Assembly: GCF_902806685.2 (NCBI RefSeq)
Contig: NC_048555.1
Span: 2,480,001 to 2,544,000 of the forward strand
Length of the DNA: 64,000 nt
Direction of reading: 5' to 3'
Origin: Maniola hyperantus
Lineage: Eukaryota; Arthropoda; Insecta; Lepidoptera; Nymphalidae
Of this stretch, positions 55,101 through 64,000 are shown in pieces. The notes under the pieces are model-generated. The model saw only the letters and a list, made by a program, of their open reading frames with translations. It ran no database searches and was not told where the DNA came from. Positions within the stretch are counted from its first letter, which is position 1, and every line of letters starts with the position of its first letter. Both the position numbers and the translations under genes were made by a program.

Positions 55101-58100
55101 TAAAAAGAATTAAAAAAATATATTCTACTCAATAAGCTCTAAACAATGATATCCTTCAAGCTCAAGGGTAAGATTTTTTTTAAATCTTACCTAATCCATA
55201 CTAATATTATAAATGCGAAAGTCTGTCTGCTATCTTTTCACGGCCCCACAGCTTAACCGATAACCTTAAAATTATAGAATTCAAATGGGATTTTTGAAAA
55301 ACCTAAATCGACGAAGTCGCGGGCACCATCTAGTCTAGTACTTAATAATTTATCACCCCTTTCCATCATGTTTTAAATAGTGACCATGTCTCGGGTTCAT
55401 AATATTATGGATCACAAGTTCCGAAATTAACAATAAATAAATCTACCAACGCTAAGCATAATTTCATGGGCATATTTTTTTTGTATGGATATTGTTAAAA
55501 ACCTGGAGAGTCACATAGGCTACTTTAAATTCAGGAAATTCCGGAAAATCAAAGGTTCGCGCGGGAGTTGAAAAATAAAAACCAGACGGATAAAGTCGCG
55601 ATCATCAGCTAGTTTTTATTGCATTTCAGGAAGAAGTAGTTGAAAAGAGAGCGAGAAGACTGTCCGAAATGCAACGATTGGCTAGACAAGCTATCGAAGA
55701 TGCTATTCAAGCCAAAAGAGCTGCAAAGGAACAACGCAAGCTTGAGTTGCTTAAAACTGGAGTAAGTTACCTACTTAGGGGAAAGACGTCCTAAGCTTGT
55801 CCTTAACGACCCCGTTGATCAATAATAATTATTTAATCATGACATATGCACCCTGTCTATCTTGTAGGGACAAATTCACCTCGTTACGGCGTCTTCGCCG
55901 GCGACGACAAGATTCTCGATTTCTAACATCATACGGACGGCGCGACGGCCTCGGGGGCTTACGGACGAATTGAATCGCACAATACCTCCGAAAAGTTAGA
56001 ATTGTGTACCCCGGACTCCCGGAAAAGGAGGCTGACATCTTAATCACTAGGTTATCACCGCTTTAAAACATTAATAATATTTTGTATCTACTTCCCTTTG
56101 CAGAATTTATCGGCGCTAGAAAATTTAAAACAAGAACCCGATGACGATGAAGTGAATATCGCTGTACCAGATGTCAGTAATTTGCGAAATGTGTAAAATT
56201 CATACTTACTTTAATATCCATATTAATCCATCCTAATCCATACTTTGACCATACATGCGAAATTGCGTCTGTCTGTTTGCTAGTTTTTCACGGCCCATAC
56301 GTTCAACTGATTTTGTTGAAATTTGGCATAGAATTAGTTCATATCCCGACATGCCCTTTTCATCCCGAAAAATCAAAGAGAGGCCATGAGATCACTAATT
56401 AAAGTCTAAATATCGTGGGCATCATCTATTTGGTACAGATAATAGGTATAGCTTGGCATTCCACAGATGTTTGTGTGTTGTTTCGGATTGACTATGCTGC
56501 GTAGGCCCTATTGGCCGCTACAGCGTCACCGGGGGGGTTGGCGAGCGCGAAGCTCCGCCTGGGGGTGAGCCCTAGGGCTCGAAGAAATAATTCGAGAGGT
56601 CGGGGGGCAACGTCCTCCTAAGGGCGCCTCCTGTGAGGCTCGGACCACGGCTTAGGATGACGTTGGGATGGGTGGAGTTGTCGGTTTTGTTGGTTAGTCC
56701 GTACGCCCCCGAGGCCGTGGCGTGAGCCCACGTCCGGGTGACGTTAGAAATCGGGGACCTCGTCTTCGCCGGCGAAGACGCTGTGATGAGGTTGAATTGT
56801 GTATCCCTACGAGATAGGGTGCATTGTCGGTCATGATTTGATCGTCGGGGTCGTTAAGGACGTGCTTAGGGCGTCTTTTATCTGGGGGGTCGTTTCGGTC
56901 AGGGGTGTAAGTCGCTGCCTCAACTATTAGGGGGTTGGGGTGTCTAATGGCTTTCTCAAATAATTTTTGGAAAGCTGTTTAAAGTAATGAGCTATTGTCG
57001 GGAGTTGGAGGTCTCTATGGAGGTCCACGTTGCGCATGTACCACGGGGAGCCAGTGGCCGTACGCATAAACTTATTCTGTAGGACTTGGAGAGGTTTGAG
57101 AGAGGAGGGCGGCAGGTGTGCAAATGCAACACAGGCATAAGACATTATTGGGCGGATGCACGTTTTGTATAGCGTGACTTTATGTCGAAGTGACATTTTG
57201 CTCTTTGCGCAAATCATGGGGTAAAGACGGGAGAGCACATACGCTGCGTTCTTGCGGACTCTACGAATGTGCGCGGCGAAGCTCATCTTGTCATCAAAGG
57301 TTACACCCAAGTACTTGGTATTAGTTTGCCAGGGAATGGGGCGGTCGTAAAGAGTTATTTCAGTCTGTCGAAGTTTGTATTGTGATTTCCTTTTGGACTT
57401 TTGAAAGAGCACTGCTGCGCTTTTCTCCGGGTTAACCTCTATCCTCCAAAGGCGGAACCAGTGGCCTAGGCTACTGACTGCCTTTTGGAGTCGAGCTTTA
57501 ACGTTCCGGTAGTTTAAGTCGGAGCTGTATAGAGCGGTGTCATCCGCGAACTGGGCTATATGAACATGAGGGGATCTGGGAATGTCGCTGGTGTACAGCG
57601 CGTACAAAAGTGGCGAGAGCAGGGAGCCCTGAGGGACTCCTGCTCGAAGAGGTCTTGGGGAGGATAGGGTTCCATCCAGACGGTAGCGGAAAGTTCGATT
57701 GGTGAGAAATTCTCGTAGTAAACGTACGAGTCTTTCGGGCACGCCTAGATGGTAAAGCTTGTAGATCAAGCCGGCGTGCCACACCTTGTCGAAGGCTTTG
57801 GCTACATCGAAGAAGAGGGCTCCCGTTGGGATACCTCTCGTTTTGAATCGGTTGAAACCGAGAAGGATGTGCTCCGTGAGGCGGTGCACTTGATGAACAC
57901 ATGAGTGTCTGGTTCGAAAGCCAAATTGCTCGTCGTTGAGGAGGTTTTTCTCCTCTACGACGGACCTAAGTCTGTTAAGGATGACTTTCTCATACACCTT
58001 GCCAAGGGTGTTGAGCAAACTAATGGGGCGGTAGCTAGTAGGGAGGTTCCTAGGTTTCCCTGGCTTGGGGATGCCTATAACGGTAGCTTCTTTCCACCTG

Positions 58101-61100
58101 TCGGGGAAGGAGCATCCCGCCATGAGGGTGTTGAAAATGACAACCAGGAGGTTGATTAATACGTCGGGGAGTAACTTTAGAGTTTTGTTATTAATAGAGT
58201 CGGGGCCTGGGGCTTTTTTGGCGTGAAATTCTTTGATAATTTGACAAACTTCGCCGCTATTCGTCGGGAGGATTGGATCGCCACCTGGGGCGGAAGAGAA
58301 GATAGATGCTAGTTTGTTTTCGACTAGTTCTATATGGGACTTGTCTACAGAGATGGTGCTCGGGGAGCATTGGGCTTCTAAGCTATCGGCCAAGCATTCG
58401 GCCTTATCGACATCTTCAAAGGCGGGCGGTTGATTGGGACGTAAAAGCGGAGGAGTGGCCGAGACAGGGTCGGCTTTGAGAGCTCTCGCCAGGCTGTAGT
58501 AGGCTACATGCGATGGCTTGAGCTCACTCAGCTTCCTGTCCCATTGTTCGTCGCGGAGTTCGGCAAGGCGAGCCTTTACCTCCCTCTGGGCTCTCCAGAG
58601 TTCTCTCCGGTTGTCGGCGTTAGGACATGCGTCATGGGCTCTACGTTTAGCGTTTTTGATGGTGATGAGCTCTCTGGCGTCGTCCGGCAACTGTCGACGG
58701 GTGAAACCGTTCGGCATCTGTCGGGAGCAGGCGCTTAGAGCATCGCGGATATGATTAGTAAGGTGCAGTGAGGCTGCATGCGCTTCATCTAGACTACCTA
58801 TAATGTCAGGAATTTGAGAGATGTGCACTGAGTCTATAGACTTAAGATGCTCTGAGAGCTTCTTGAAATCAATGACTGTTTTGGTCGGGGGGGCCGCGGT
58901 GGGCGGGGGTCCTAGCCGCATTAGGACGGGACGGTGGTCTGAACCTAGCTCGGACAGCACCTCCAAAGGACTCACCTGAAGGGCGATGTTCTTTAGAAGA
59001 GCTATATCGAGTATGTCCGGTCTGTCTGTTGAATTGTCGGTCATTGGGTAACGAGTCGGTGTGTCAGGGGCTATAACTATGAAGTTAAGATCGGGGCGGT
59101 GCGTCAGTCTTTCGAGTTGGCGTCCTCGTGAGTTCGGGGAGCGGCAATTCCAACTTTGATGTTTGGCGTTAAGGTCTCCGGCCACGATAACGGAGTCTCC
59201 TAATGAGAGAAGTGCGCGGATGTCACTTTCTAACAGATCTTTCGAGGGAGAGAGATAAACGGATGCTAGTATGACCGACGGATGGCCAGTCATACTCACC
59301 TGACATATGGAAGCTTCCATGTTGGTTAGTTGTGGAGGATCGAGAGGAGTGCAGTGAAGAGCCCTTCTGTAGTATATGGCAGTGCCACCCTTAGCAGTGG
59401 CCCTGTCGTTTCTGACTATATTAAAATTAGCAATTCTGGGATTACTTCTACTAGGTTTCAAGAAGGACTCTTGCACTAGAAGAATGTCGGTTTGATGTGC
59501 ACATACAAATTCGCGGACTTCGTCCATTTGGTCGATAAGGCCGTTCGCGTTGTAGAACGCGACTACTAAGGAGTGGGGTTTTAATCTACCTTTGGTCGTA
59601 CTATCCATTATGGGTTGCTTTAAGGTTATTAATGGAGATGAGCAGACCCAAGTGTTGGGTAATAGCTAATTTGGGATCCTTCCTGAAGGTCCGGGCGAAA
59701 ACTTCCATCTCCACTATATCAATAGAGGCGAGGACAGTTTCGATTAAGTGGAGATTATCCGCAGCGTTAGTCGCCGCGGATGAATGGAGAGAAGGCTCTG
59801 CTTGGGGCTGGGGCGTAGGCGCGGAAGCCTTTACCGGAGCTGATTGGGCGGGCTTGGCCGGGGCTGGTTGGGCGGGCTTTGGCGCAGGAGGGTTAGCCCT
59901 GGGAAGGGGTTTTTCCCATGCGTTGGTGGCCGGAGCCGGCGCAGGGACAAATTTCTGGGCGGGTTGGGGAGCTGCAGCAGGTTTGCGGCCGGCCGGTTTG
60001 ACCCTTCGCTTTTGCTCCTTGGGGGCTTTAGGGCATCCGCGATAATTCGCGGTGTGCCCTTGAGACCTGCAAAGAACACAGCTCGGGGGTTCCTCGGTAG
60101 GTTGCTTCCTGGGGCAGTCGGAGGTGCCGTGGTCCCCTAGGCACTTAACGCACCTGGGGTGGGCGAAACAATTCCTTGCGGAATGGCCGTACATCTGGCA
60201 GCGATGGCACTGGCCCATCCTGCCGCGGTTACGGGGGGGCTCTATTTTAAGACCCGTGAGGCGACACACCGATGTGATGTTATGGATTTTCTTACCCGCG
60301 GGGGTAAGTTCGAGGGTTACGAGCACCATCTCGTAGGGGGCTTTGGTTCTAGGATGGTACATCCTGTGAACCTCTAGTACTGGCAGCTCCTGGGAAAGGA
60401 GGTCTGTCTTTATGTGGTCGGTGTTCAGCTCCTTCGGAAGGCCGCGAATGACTACGCGTAAAACGCGTTCGTCGGGAAGAGCGTAGGTGTGGAACCCTAC
60501 ATTCTCTTGACGGAGAGTCTTGGTGAGAAGGCGATGGTCGCCTGAAGTTGGGCATTGAACTTTGATGCCCACTGCGGTCGAGCGGGCACTCGTGAAGGAG
60601 ATACCCTGCTGGTCTAAAAGTGGCAGGATACGCTGCCAGCTCAGTTTCTCTCTAATGAAGAGAGGAGGGACTTTTTCCCTTGGCGGTTCCTCCATGGGGG
60701 AGTCTTCAGACTCCTCCTCGGAGGTCGCTTGGGAGGTCGTGGGTTGGTTACCGGGCCCTGAAGGGGCTGCAACGCCCACCTTTTTAGGTGGGTTTGCGTG
60801 CGACTTTGAGGCCTTCAGCTTTCGCTTCTGGGCCTTCGTCTGCACCGTCATGAATTCCTCTGTTTCAGAGGAGGCTGGGGACGTTTCGGAGTGAGGCTCC
60901 TTGGTCGGGATCGGTTTTTGGGCTGAAGGCCCGGCTGGGGTTTTGGAGTGAGGCTCCTTAGTGTCGGTCGGTGTCACGGTCGGGGTGTCGTCCTCCATGG
61001 CCGTGGCCGAGGGAGGAGATGCCGGGGGACGGTCGTAGCGCGTAGGCGTCCGACTCGCATGTACCTTAAATTTCTTAAGGTAGTTGGGGTCTCGGGTCGC

Positions 61101-63601
61101 GAGGTCGGCGATGAGAGCACTCATGTCGACGTCTTGGTAAAATGTCTGGGGGAACTCCGGGCCCTGATGGGGCCCAGGAGCGGGTTGGTCGGGGTGGTTG
61201 GGGCCCATAGTGGACCCGGTGGCGCTAAAGGTCCTCCCTGCCAAGGCAGGGAGGTGGGTACCTACGGTGTGGCCCTAATGTGAGTCCCCGCCCTTGGGTG
61301 ACGGGGGTGTGAACCTATGCTGCGCTTAGACTAGTGTACTCACGGAACCTGGGCTCTAGAACTACACTACACTATACACAACGCAGGAACAATCGAAGCA
61401 CTGGCAATCCAGGGCACTTGCACTGACACAGGGCGAACTCGCGCGAGAGTCGGAGCGGTACCGAGAGGTAGAGCGCATGAGCGAACGTCCGCACGGGGCG
61501 GAGGCCGAGCACGGAATATGATTCCACAGATGGATAAAAGTTACTTTTTAACCCGGAAAATAAAAAAAAGATCTAAACGGGATTTTTAAATAACCTACAC
61601 GCACGTGGATGAAGTACTCGGCATTATCATCATCATCATCAACCCATCGTTAGCTCACTATACTGAGGCACTACTATCCTTGTCATTCTGAGAGGAGATC
61701 GGTACCTCTCAGAAAGAAAATGGTTTGGTCATAGTCCACGCTGGCCAAGTACGGATTGCAGATATGATTGCCATTTATATCTAGTTATAAATAAAATTTA
61801 CGCCTTTTTAGGGTTCCGTACCTCAAAAGGAACAAGGGAAACCTTACAGGAAAGGATCACTTTGTTGTCTGTCTGTCTGTGCATCTGTCTGTCTGTCAAG
61901 ATACCTACAGGGTACTTCCCGTTGACCTAGAATCATGAAATTTGGCAGGAAGGTAGGTCTAATAGCAGACATGAGGGGAAAATTTGTGGTTAGGTACATC
62001 ACAAAACAAAAATGTATTCATGAACAAATATTACTATTTTCAACTTTCAAAGTAAGGTTAATATACCAAGTGGGGTATAATATCAAAGGGCTTTACTTGT
62101 ACATTCAAAAACAGATTTTTATTTATTTTAAGGCATAATCGTTTCTGATTTATTGTGCAAAGTGTCGATAAAATACGATTGTAATACGGAATCCTCAGTG
62201 TGCGAGTCTGACTCGCACTTGGCCGTTTTTTTTCAATAGTAGCCTACTATCATTGAAAAAAACAAGTAATAAAGTGTTTTTGTTCTTTAGGCGTTGTCTG
62301 ACCTCGAAGAGGAAGAACATAGTGAAAAAGAGGACGAAAACGAGTACTTCCCGCCGCCAGGTCTCCTGATACCAGGGTTCTACTCTCCACCGAATGATAT
62401 AGCGAAAACTAACGGCCTAGCTATTTTATTTCCTAAAGTAGGTACCTACTAGAACTAGGAAGCAATCCGCCCCGGCTTCGCACGGGTAGCTTATTACAAT
62501 TTTTGTAGGGGTCTCTAATTTTTTTGATTTTTTTTTTTAATTCAGTTACAAGTTAGCCCTTGACTGCAATCTCACCTGATGGTAAGTGATGATGCAGTCT
62601 AAGATGATAGCTGGCTAACCTGAAAGGCATATGGCAGTTTTTATTAAACCCGTACCACTTTCGTTTCTACACGGCATCGTACCGGAACGCTAAATCGCTT
62701 GGCGGCACGGCTTTGCCGGTAGGGTGGTAACTAGCTACGGCCGAAGCCTCCCACCAGACCAGACCAGAAATTTAGAAATTATAAAATTCCAAACCCTTGC
62801 CAGGAATCGAACCCGGGACCTCCCACTAATAACCACAGCGCTCACGACTGCGCCAGGGAGGTCGTCAATAAAATACATCTGATCTCACTATTGTAGCTCT
62901 ACTGGTGAAAGTATTTTCAAAATCGGTACAATAATTCCAGAGATTACTTCCTCCAAACAAGCTTACAAACTTTACCTCTTTATAATATTGGTAGATTAGC
63001 TGATATCCGTGACATCGTCCTCGTGGATTTAGGTATTGAAAGTCCCGCAGGAAGCCTTTGATTTTCCAGGAAAAGTAGTCTATCTGCCGTACTCAGAGTC
63101 GCTTAATCGTCACTTAAGTTTAGTTACAACGAGACAGAGCTATATCTCTCACATAAATCTGTGCGGCGGTTAGTCACTGTGTAGGTCTTTAATACTGCAC
63201 CCATGCAAAAAATTACATCAATCCGTTGTTCCGTGGCGACGTGATTGAAGAACAAATCAACAAACCAATAGACCAACAAACATTCGCATTTAAGTTTAAG
63301 TTAATGGGCGATTATTATCGCCGTCTTTTTCGTACCTTCATATCTTTAGGCCATACACAAATTAACCTAATAAAAACTGTAATGCTTACGCACAACAGAC
63401 GGAAACGTTTAAGTGCGGAAACCAGCCCAGAGCGAAGAAGAACTATAATGCTTACGATCAAAATTAATATTTTAGTTAGTTTTGGAGAACGTAACCCCGG
63501 AACCCGAGTTTCTGCCGCCGCACGTGCTAGTTATGATGAATATCGAGAAAAGGTATAAAGCCATTGCAGCTATGTCTAAGTACAACAAGGAAATTATACA
63601 C
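52183..63601 (+). CDS. Thioredoxin domain-containing protein 6 (TXNDC6/NME9)-like, partial
   Basis: This family joins a thioredoxin fold to a degenerate nucleoside-diphosphate-kinase-like region and is linked to cilia and sperm tails (family knowledge). Exons seen: 52192-52282 (an in-frame ATG also at 52183), 52370-52473, 52782-52853, 53245-53397, 53584-53775, 54268-54459, 54921-55066, 55630-55761, 56104-56172, 62291-62437 and 63476-63601. All join in phase except 53775/54268. The thioredoxin part has AGPC at residues 39-42, where CGPC is expected, and the cis-Pro in SEPVFLF (P83). Then follow IFRGVDNM, a Glu/Arg coiled coil (KQQEEARAETRRMERQAARK), WPHAMHAHPELYERW, LLSAPALAICFRL, a second coiled coil, and PPPGLLIPGFYSPPNDIAK. 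The gene runs past the last exon (donor GTTAGT) and probably off the window. Intron 9 carries a full Jockey LINE. Family assignment is from remembered motifs. Confidence 0.82.
53800..53995 (+). pseudogene. Decayed tandem copy of a TXNDC6-like exon
   Basis: It repeats 53620-53795 with many changes: AGAATGRAACGTCAAGC, GACATAG, TTTCGTGTTRTATTGG, CGATGCATG and GAACAGTTAAGT-like blocks are shared. Stop codons and an altered frame prevent coding. The duplicated segment includes the donor site and the following intron bases. Confidence 0.75.
54045..54250 (+). repeat. Repeat fragment, related to 31431-31625
   Basis: Shared blocks are CTGCGCCCTCT, CAATTAGCCATGGCT-like, AGAGAAATT, CCATGTTACC and GGTACCCCTA. 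It contains stops. It lies only about 20 bases upstream of the exon at 54268, replacing the usual intron end. Confidence 0.6.
54497..54860 (+). mobile_element. SINE family B in a TXNDC6-like intron
   Basis: The head AGCCAAGTGCTTCTAGGACG and B box GGTTCGATCGCACGC are degraded. The body (GAAAACATCGCGAGGAAACC, CCAATCCGCATATAACCAGC) and the end GCTTGCGATGGG are recognisable. Confidence 0.6.
55195..55613 (+). mobile_element. Helitron-like element, type A, and a second scrap
   Basis: Bases 55195-55333 are a copy with an internal deletion, from TCCATACTAATATTATAAAT to CACCATCTAG. Bases 55464-55613 are the 3' half of another, ending CATCAGCTAG just before the acceptor of the 55630 exon. Confidence 0.6.
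55783..55975 (+). mobile_element. Old Jockey LINE 3' UTR fragment, opposite orientation
   Basis: It matches the reverse complement of 56690-56880, the 3' untranslated part of the full-length Jockey LINE. Shared blocks are TGTCCTTAACGACCCCG-like, GCGTCTTCGCCGGCGA and GCCTCGGGGGC. It is about 75% similar by eye and lies in the preceding intron. A SINE family B scrap (55976-56065) follows. Confidence 0.65.
56228..56432 (+). mobile_element. Helitron-like element, type A, in the large intron
   Basis: It is recognisable from TCCATACTTTGACCATACAT to GGGCATCATCTA. It is immediately left of the Jockey insertion. Confidence 0.55.
56927..59608 (-). CDS. Jockey LINE ORF2: endonuclease and reverse transcriptase (893 aa)
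   Basis: The protein nicks target DNA and copies the element RNA into it. The N-terminal APE-type endonuclease (about 13-230) shows E47 in LLVQESF, GDLNAKH (D145, N147) and SDHRP (223-227). The reverse transcriptase (about 500-760) shows SYRPISLL, D601 in FFDVAKAFDKVWH, GVPQGSLLSPLL (657-668) and FADD (687-690). The tail has KYLGVTFD and the C-terminal LPPSSLKPLQVLQNK region. No RNase H domain follows, as in Jockey. All key residues are present and the frame is open. The start overlaps the end of ORF1 by 8 bases. Confidence 0.95.
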   Translation of the reverse strand: MDSTTKGRLKPHSLVVAFYNANGLIDQMDEVREFVCAHQTDILLVQESFLKPSRSNPRIANFNIVRNDRATAKGGTAIYYRRALHCTPLDPPQLTNMEASICQVSMTGHPSVILASVYLSPSKDLLESDIRALLSLGDSVIVAGDLNAKHQSWNCRSPNSRGRQLERLTHRPDLNFIVIAPDTPTRYPMTDNSTDRPDILDIALLKNIALQVSPLEVLSELGSDHRPVLMRLGPPPTAAPPTKTVIDFKKLSEHLKSIDSVHISQIPDIIGSLDEAHAASLHLTNHIRDALSACSRQMPNGFTRRQLPDDARELITIKNAKRRAHDACPNADNRRELWRAQREVKARLAELRDEQWDRKLSELKPSHVAYYSLARALKADPVSATPPLLRPNQPPAFEDVDKAECLADSLEAQCSPSTISVDKSHIELVENKLASIFSSAPGGDPILPTNSGEVCQIIKEFHAKKAPGPDSINNKTLKLLPDVLINLLVVIFNTLMAGCSFPDRWKEATVIGIPKPGKPRNLPTSYRPISLLNTLGKVYEKVILNRLRSVVEEKNLLNDEQFGFRTRHSCVHQVHRLTEHILLGFNRFKTRGIPTGALFFDVAKAFDKVWHAGLIYKLYHLGVPERLVRLLREFLTNRTFRYRLDGTLSSPRPLRAGVPQGSLLSPLLYALYTSDIPRSPHVHIAQFADDTALYSSDLNYRNVKARLQKAVSSLGHWFRLWRIEVNPEKSAAVLFQKSKRKSQYKLRQTEITLYDRPIPWQTNTKYLGVTFDDKMSFAAHIRRVRKNAAYVLSRLYPMICAKSKMSLRHKVTLYKTCIRPIMSYACVAFAHLPPSSLKPLQVLQNKFMRTATGSPWYMRNVDLHRDLQLPTIAHYFKQLSKNYLRKPLDTPTP
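59601..61244 (-). CDS. Jockey LINE ORF1: gag-like RNA-binding protein (547 aa)
   Basis: It binds element RNA and forms the ribonucleoprotein. A disordered Pro/Ser/Thr-rich N-terminal half contains two copies of a TKEPHS motif. A conserved gag region (about 195-340, including VVIRGLPKEL) is followed by three zinc knuckles: 346-359 (CX2CX4HX4C), 365-377 (CX2CX3HX4C) and 389-404 (CX2CX4HX6C). The C-terminus is Ala/Pro-rich with PAPKPAQPAPAKPAQ repeats. The stop TAG overlaps the ORF2 ATG (ATGGATAG), which would suit stop-restart translation. No frame damage is seen. Confidence 0.92.
   Translation of the reverse strand: MAGRTFSATGSTMGPNHPDQPAPGPHQGPEFPQTFYQDVDMSALIADLATRDPNYLKKFKVHASRTPTRYDRPPASPPSATAMEDDTPTVTPTDTKEPHSKTPAGPSAQKPIPTKEPHSETSPASSETEEFMTVQTKAQKRKLKASKSHANPPKKVGVAAPSGPGNQPTTSQATSEEESEDSPMEEPPREKVPPLFIREKLSWQRILPLLDQQGISFTSARSTAVGIKVQCPTSGDHRLLTKTLRQENVGFHTYALPDERVLRVVIRGLPKELNTDHIKTDLLSQELPVLEVHRMYHPRTKAPYEMVLVTLELTPAGKKIHNITSVCRLTGLKIEPPRNRGRMGQCHRCQMYGHSARNCFAHPRCVKCLGDHGTSDCPRKQPTEEPPSCVLCRSQGHTANYRGCPKAPKEQKRRVKPAGRKPAAAPQPAQKFVPAPAPATNAWEKPLPRANPPAPKPAQPAPAKPAQSAPVKASAPTPQPQAEPSLHSSAATNAADNLHLIETVLASIDIVEMEVFARTFRKDPKLAITQHLGLLISINNLKATHNG
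61624..61770 (-). mobile_element. SINE family B scrap right of the Jockey
   Basis: It starts with (CAT)n and has CAACCCATCGTTAGCTCACT, then CACGCTGGCCAAGTACGGAT. The Helitron remnant 61533-61623, split off from 56228-56432 by the Jockey insertion, lies just before it. Confidence 0.6.
61807..62231 (-). repeat. Repeat family R4, reversed
   Basis: It runs from TAGGGTTCCGTACCTCAAAA to GAGTCTGACTCGCACTTGGC and ends about 60 bases before the exon at 62291. Confidence 0.65.
62525..62868 (-). mobile_element. SINE family A, complete reversed copy
   Basis: On the - strand: A box TGGCGCAGTCGTGAGCGCTG, B box GGGTTCGATTCCTGGCAAGG, body, and A-rich tail at 62525-62540. It lies in the last visible intron of the TXNDC6-like gene. 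Confidence 0.75.
62880..63300 (-). mobile_element. Helitron type C scrap and type A copy with a MITE half inside
   Basis: Bases 62880-62995 are a reversed type C scrap. Bases 62998-63300 are a reversed type A copy (CGATATCCGTGAC... to CAAACATTCGCATTTAAG). It is interrupted at about 63095-63165 by a block like the arms of the 37017-37159 MITE (CACTTAAGTTTAGTTACAAC, ACGAGACAGAGC). Confidence 0.5.
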
Positions 63602-63654
63602 GTTAGTAACATAGTTACATTAAATATATTAAAAAGTATTTTAGTAACATATTA

Positions 63655-63800
63655 ATATACTAACTTATGCCCGCGACTTCGTCCACGTGGACTACACTTT
63701 TATCCCCCTTAGGGGTTGATTTTCCAAAAACTCTGTCTAAGGGGATGTCTACGTCATGAAAGCTATCTGCGTGCCAAAGGGGAATGCCAGGCGTCCATAT
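63655..63800 (-). mobile_element. Helitron type B fragment
   Basis: It has ACTAACTTATGCCCGCGACT, GTCCACGTGGACTACA and AGGGGTTGATTTTCCAAAAA, then breaks off. The rest of the window to 64000 shows nothing I recognise. Confidence 0.55.
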
Positions 63801-64000
63801 TTGGCCCTTAGGTGCCCACATTTGAAACTACATAATATATAGAATCAACAGTAGGTATATAATATAGCAATTAATTGGTAAAAATATGGATTTAAAAAAA
63901 GAGAGGGTTTCAATGTTACAAATTATTTTTATTCTTTATTTTCCATAGGATAAATTTTCAAATTGCACAAACGCATCATATAGTAAGATTTTTTTTCCAC

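Larger units (their letters stand above)
56470..61520 (-). mobile_element. Full-length Jockey-type LINE with perfect target-site duplication
   Basis: ATTCCACAGATG stands on both sides (56458-56469 and 61521-61532), giving exact element borders and a length of 5051 bp. The 5' UTR is 61245-61520, followed by two overlapping ORFs and a 3' UTR at 56470-56926. The 3' end is AACACACAAA rather than a long A tail. It is GC-rich compared with the host intron. The clean duplication and open ORFs point to a young insertion. It reads against the host gene. Confidence 0.95.

Noticed and set aside
57905..58159. Open frame on the + strand opposite Jockey ORF2
   Set aside because: It is a shadow of the GC-rich RT coding sequence and has no family features.
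59632..61283. Several + strand open frames opposite Jockey ORF1
   Set aside because: They arise from the high GC and repeated Ala/Pro codons of ORF1 on the other strand.
63226..63558. 110-codon + strand frame
   Set aside because: It reads through a reversed Helitron and out of frame across the 63476 exon.

Overview
The window is a stretch of insect nuclear genome, almost certainly from a moth or butterfly (Lepidoptera). It is AT-rich, has short GT-AG spliced exons, and is packed with repeat families I know from lepidopteran genomes. These include Helitron-like elements ending in a GC-rich hairpin plus CTAG, several tRNA-derived SINEs, RTE, CR1-like and Jockey LINE pieces, and many palindromic MITEs. 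No bacterial, organellar or viral gene was seen. All gene models were spliced by hand from reading frame, splice sites and phase.

Region 1-43800 is mostly intergenic and repetitive. It opens with a 5'-truncated RTE insertion flanked by near-identical 16-bp direct repeats. Much of the rest is nested repeats: SINEs in older repeats, Helitrons in MITEs, and a CR1-like LINE tail inside a TIR element. The one host gene proposed here is a small three-exon gene (12042-13817, + strand). It would encode about 70 residues, is followed by an AATAAA signal, and I do not recognise it.

Region 43801-50828 (- strand) holds a complete seven-exon gene for translation initiation factor eIF3 subunit j (about 243 residues). 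Its second intron contains a complete 2163-bp IS630/Tc1/mariner-type transposon with perfect 27-bp terminal inverted repeats, a TA target duplication and an open 451-aa transposase. The catalytic spacing is unusual: 82 residues lie between the second Asp and the Glu.

Region 52183-63601 (+ strand, running off the right edge) holds a divergently transcribed gene for a thioredoxin domain-containing protein 6 (TXNDC6/NME9)-like, probably axonemal or sperm protein. The thioredoxin active site has lost its first cysteine (AGPC instead of CGPC). One exon has a decayed tandem copy just downstream. One splice junction, next to a repeat fragment, cannot be resolved with canonical sites. The 6.1-kb intron of this gene carries a full-length Jockey-type LINE (5051 bp) on the - strand. 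It has both ORFs open and a perfect 12-bp target-site duplication, and is potentially a recent, competent copy.

The two host genes are head to head, about 1.35 kb apart. The transposons were probably tolerated because they lie in introns.
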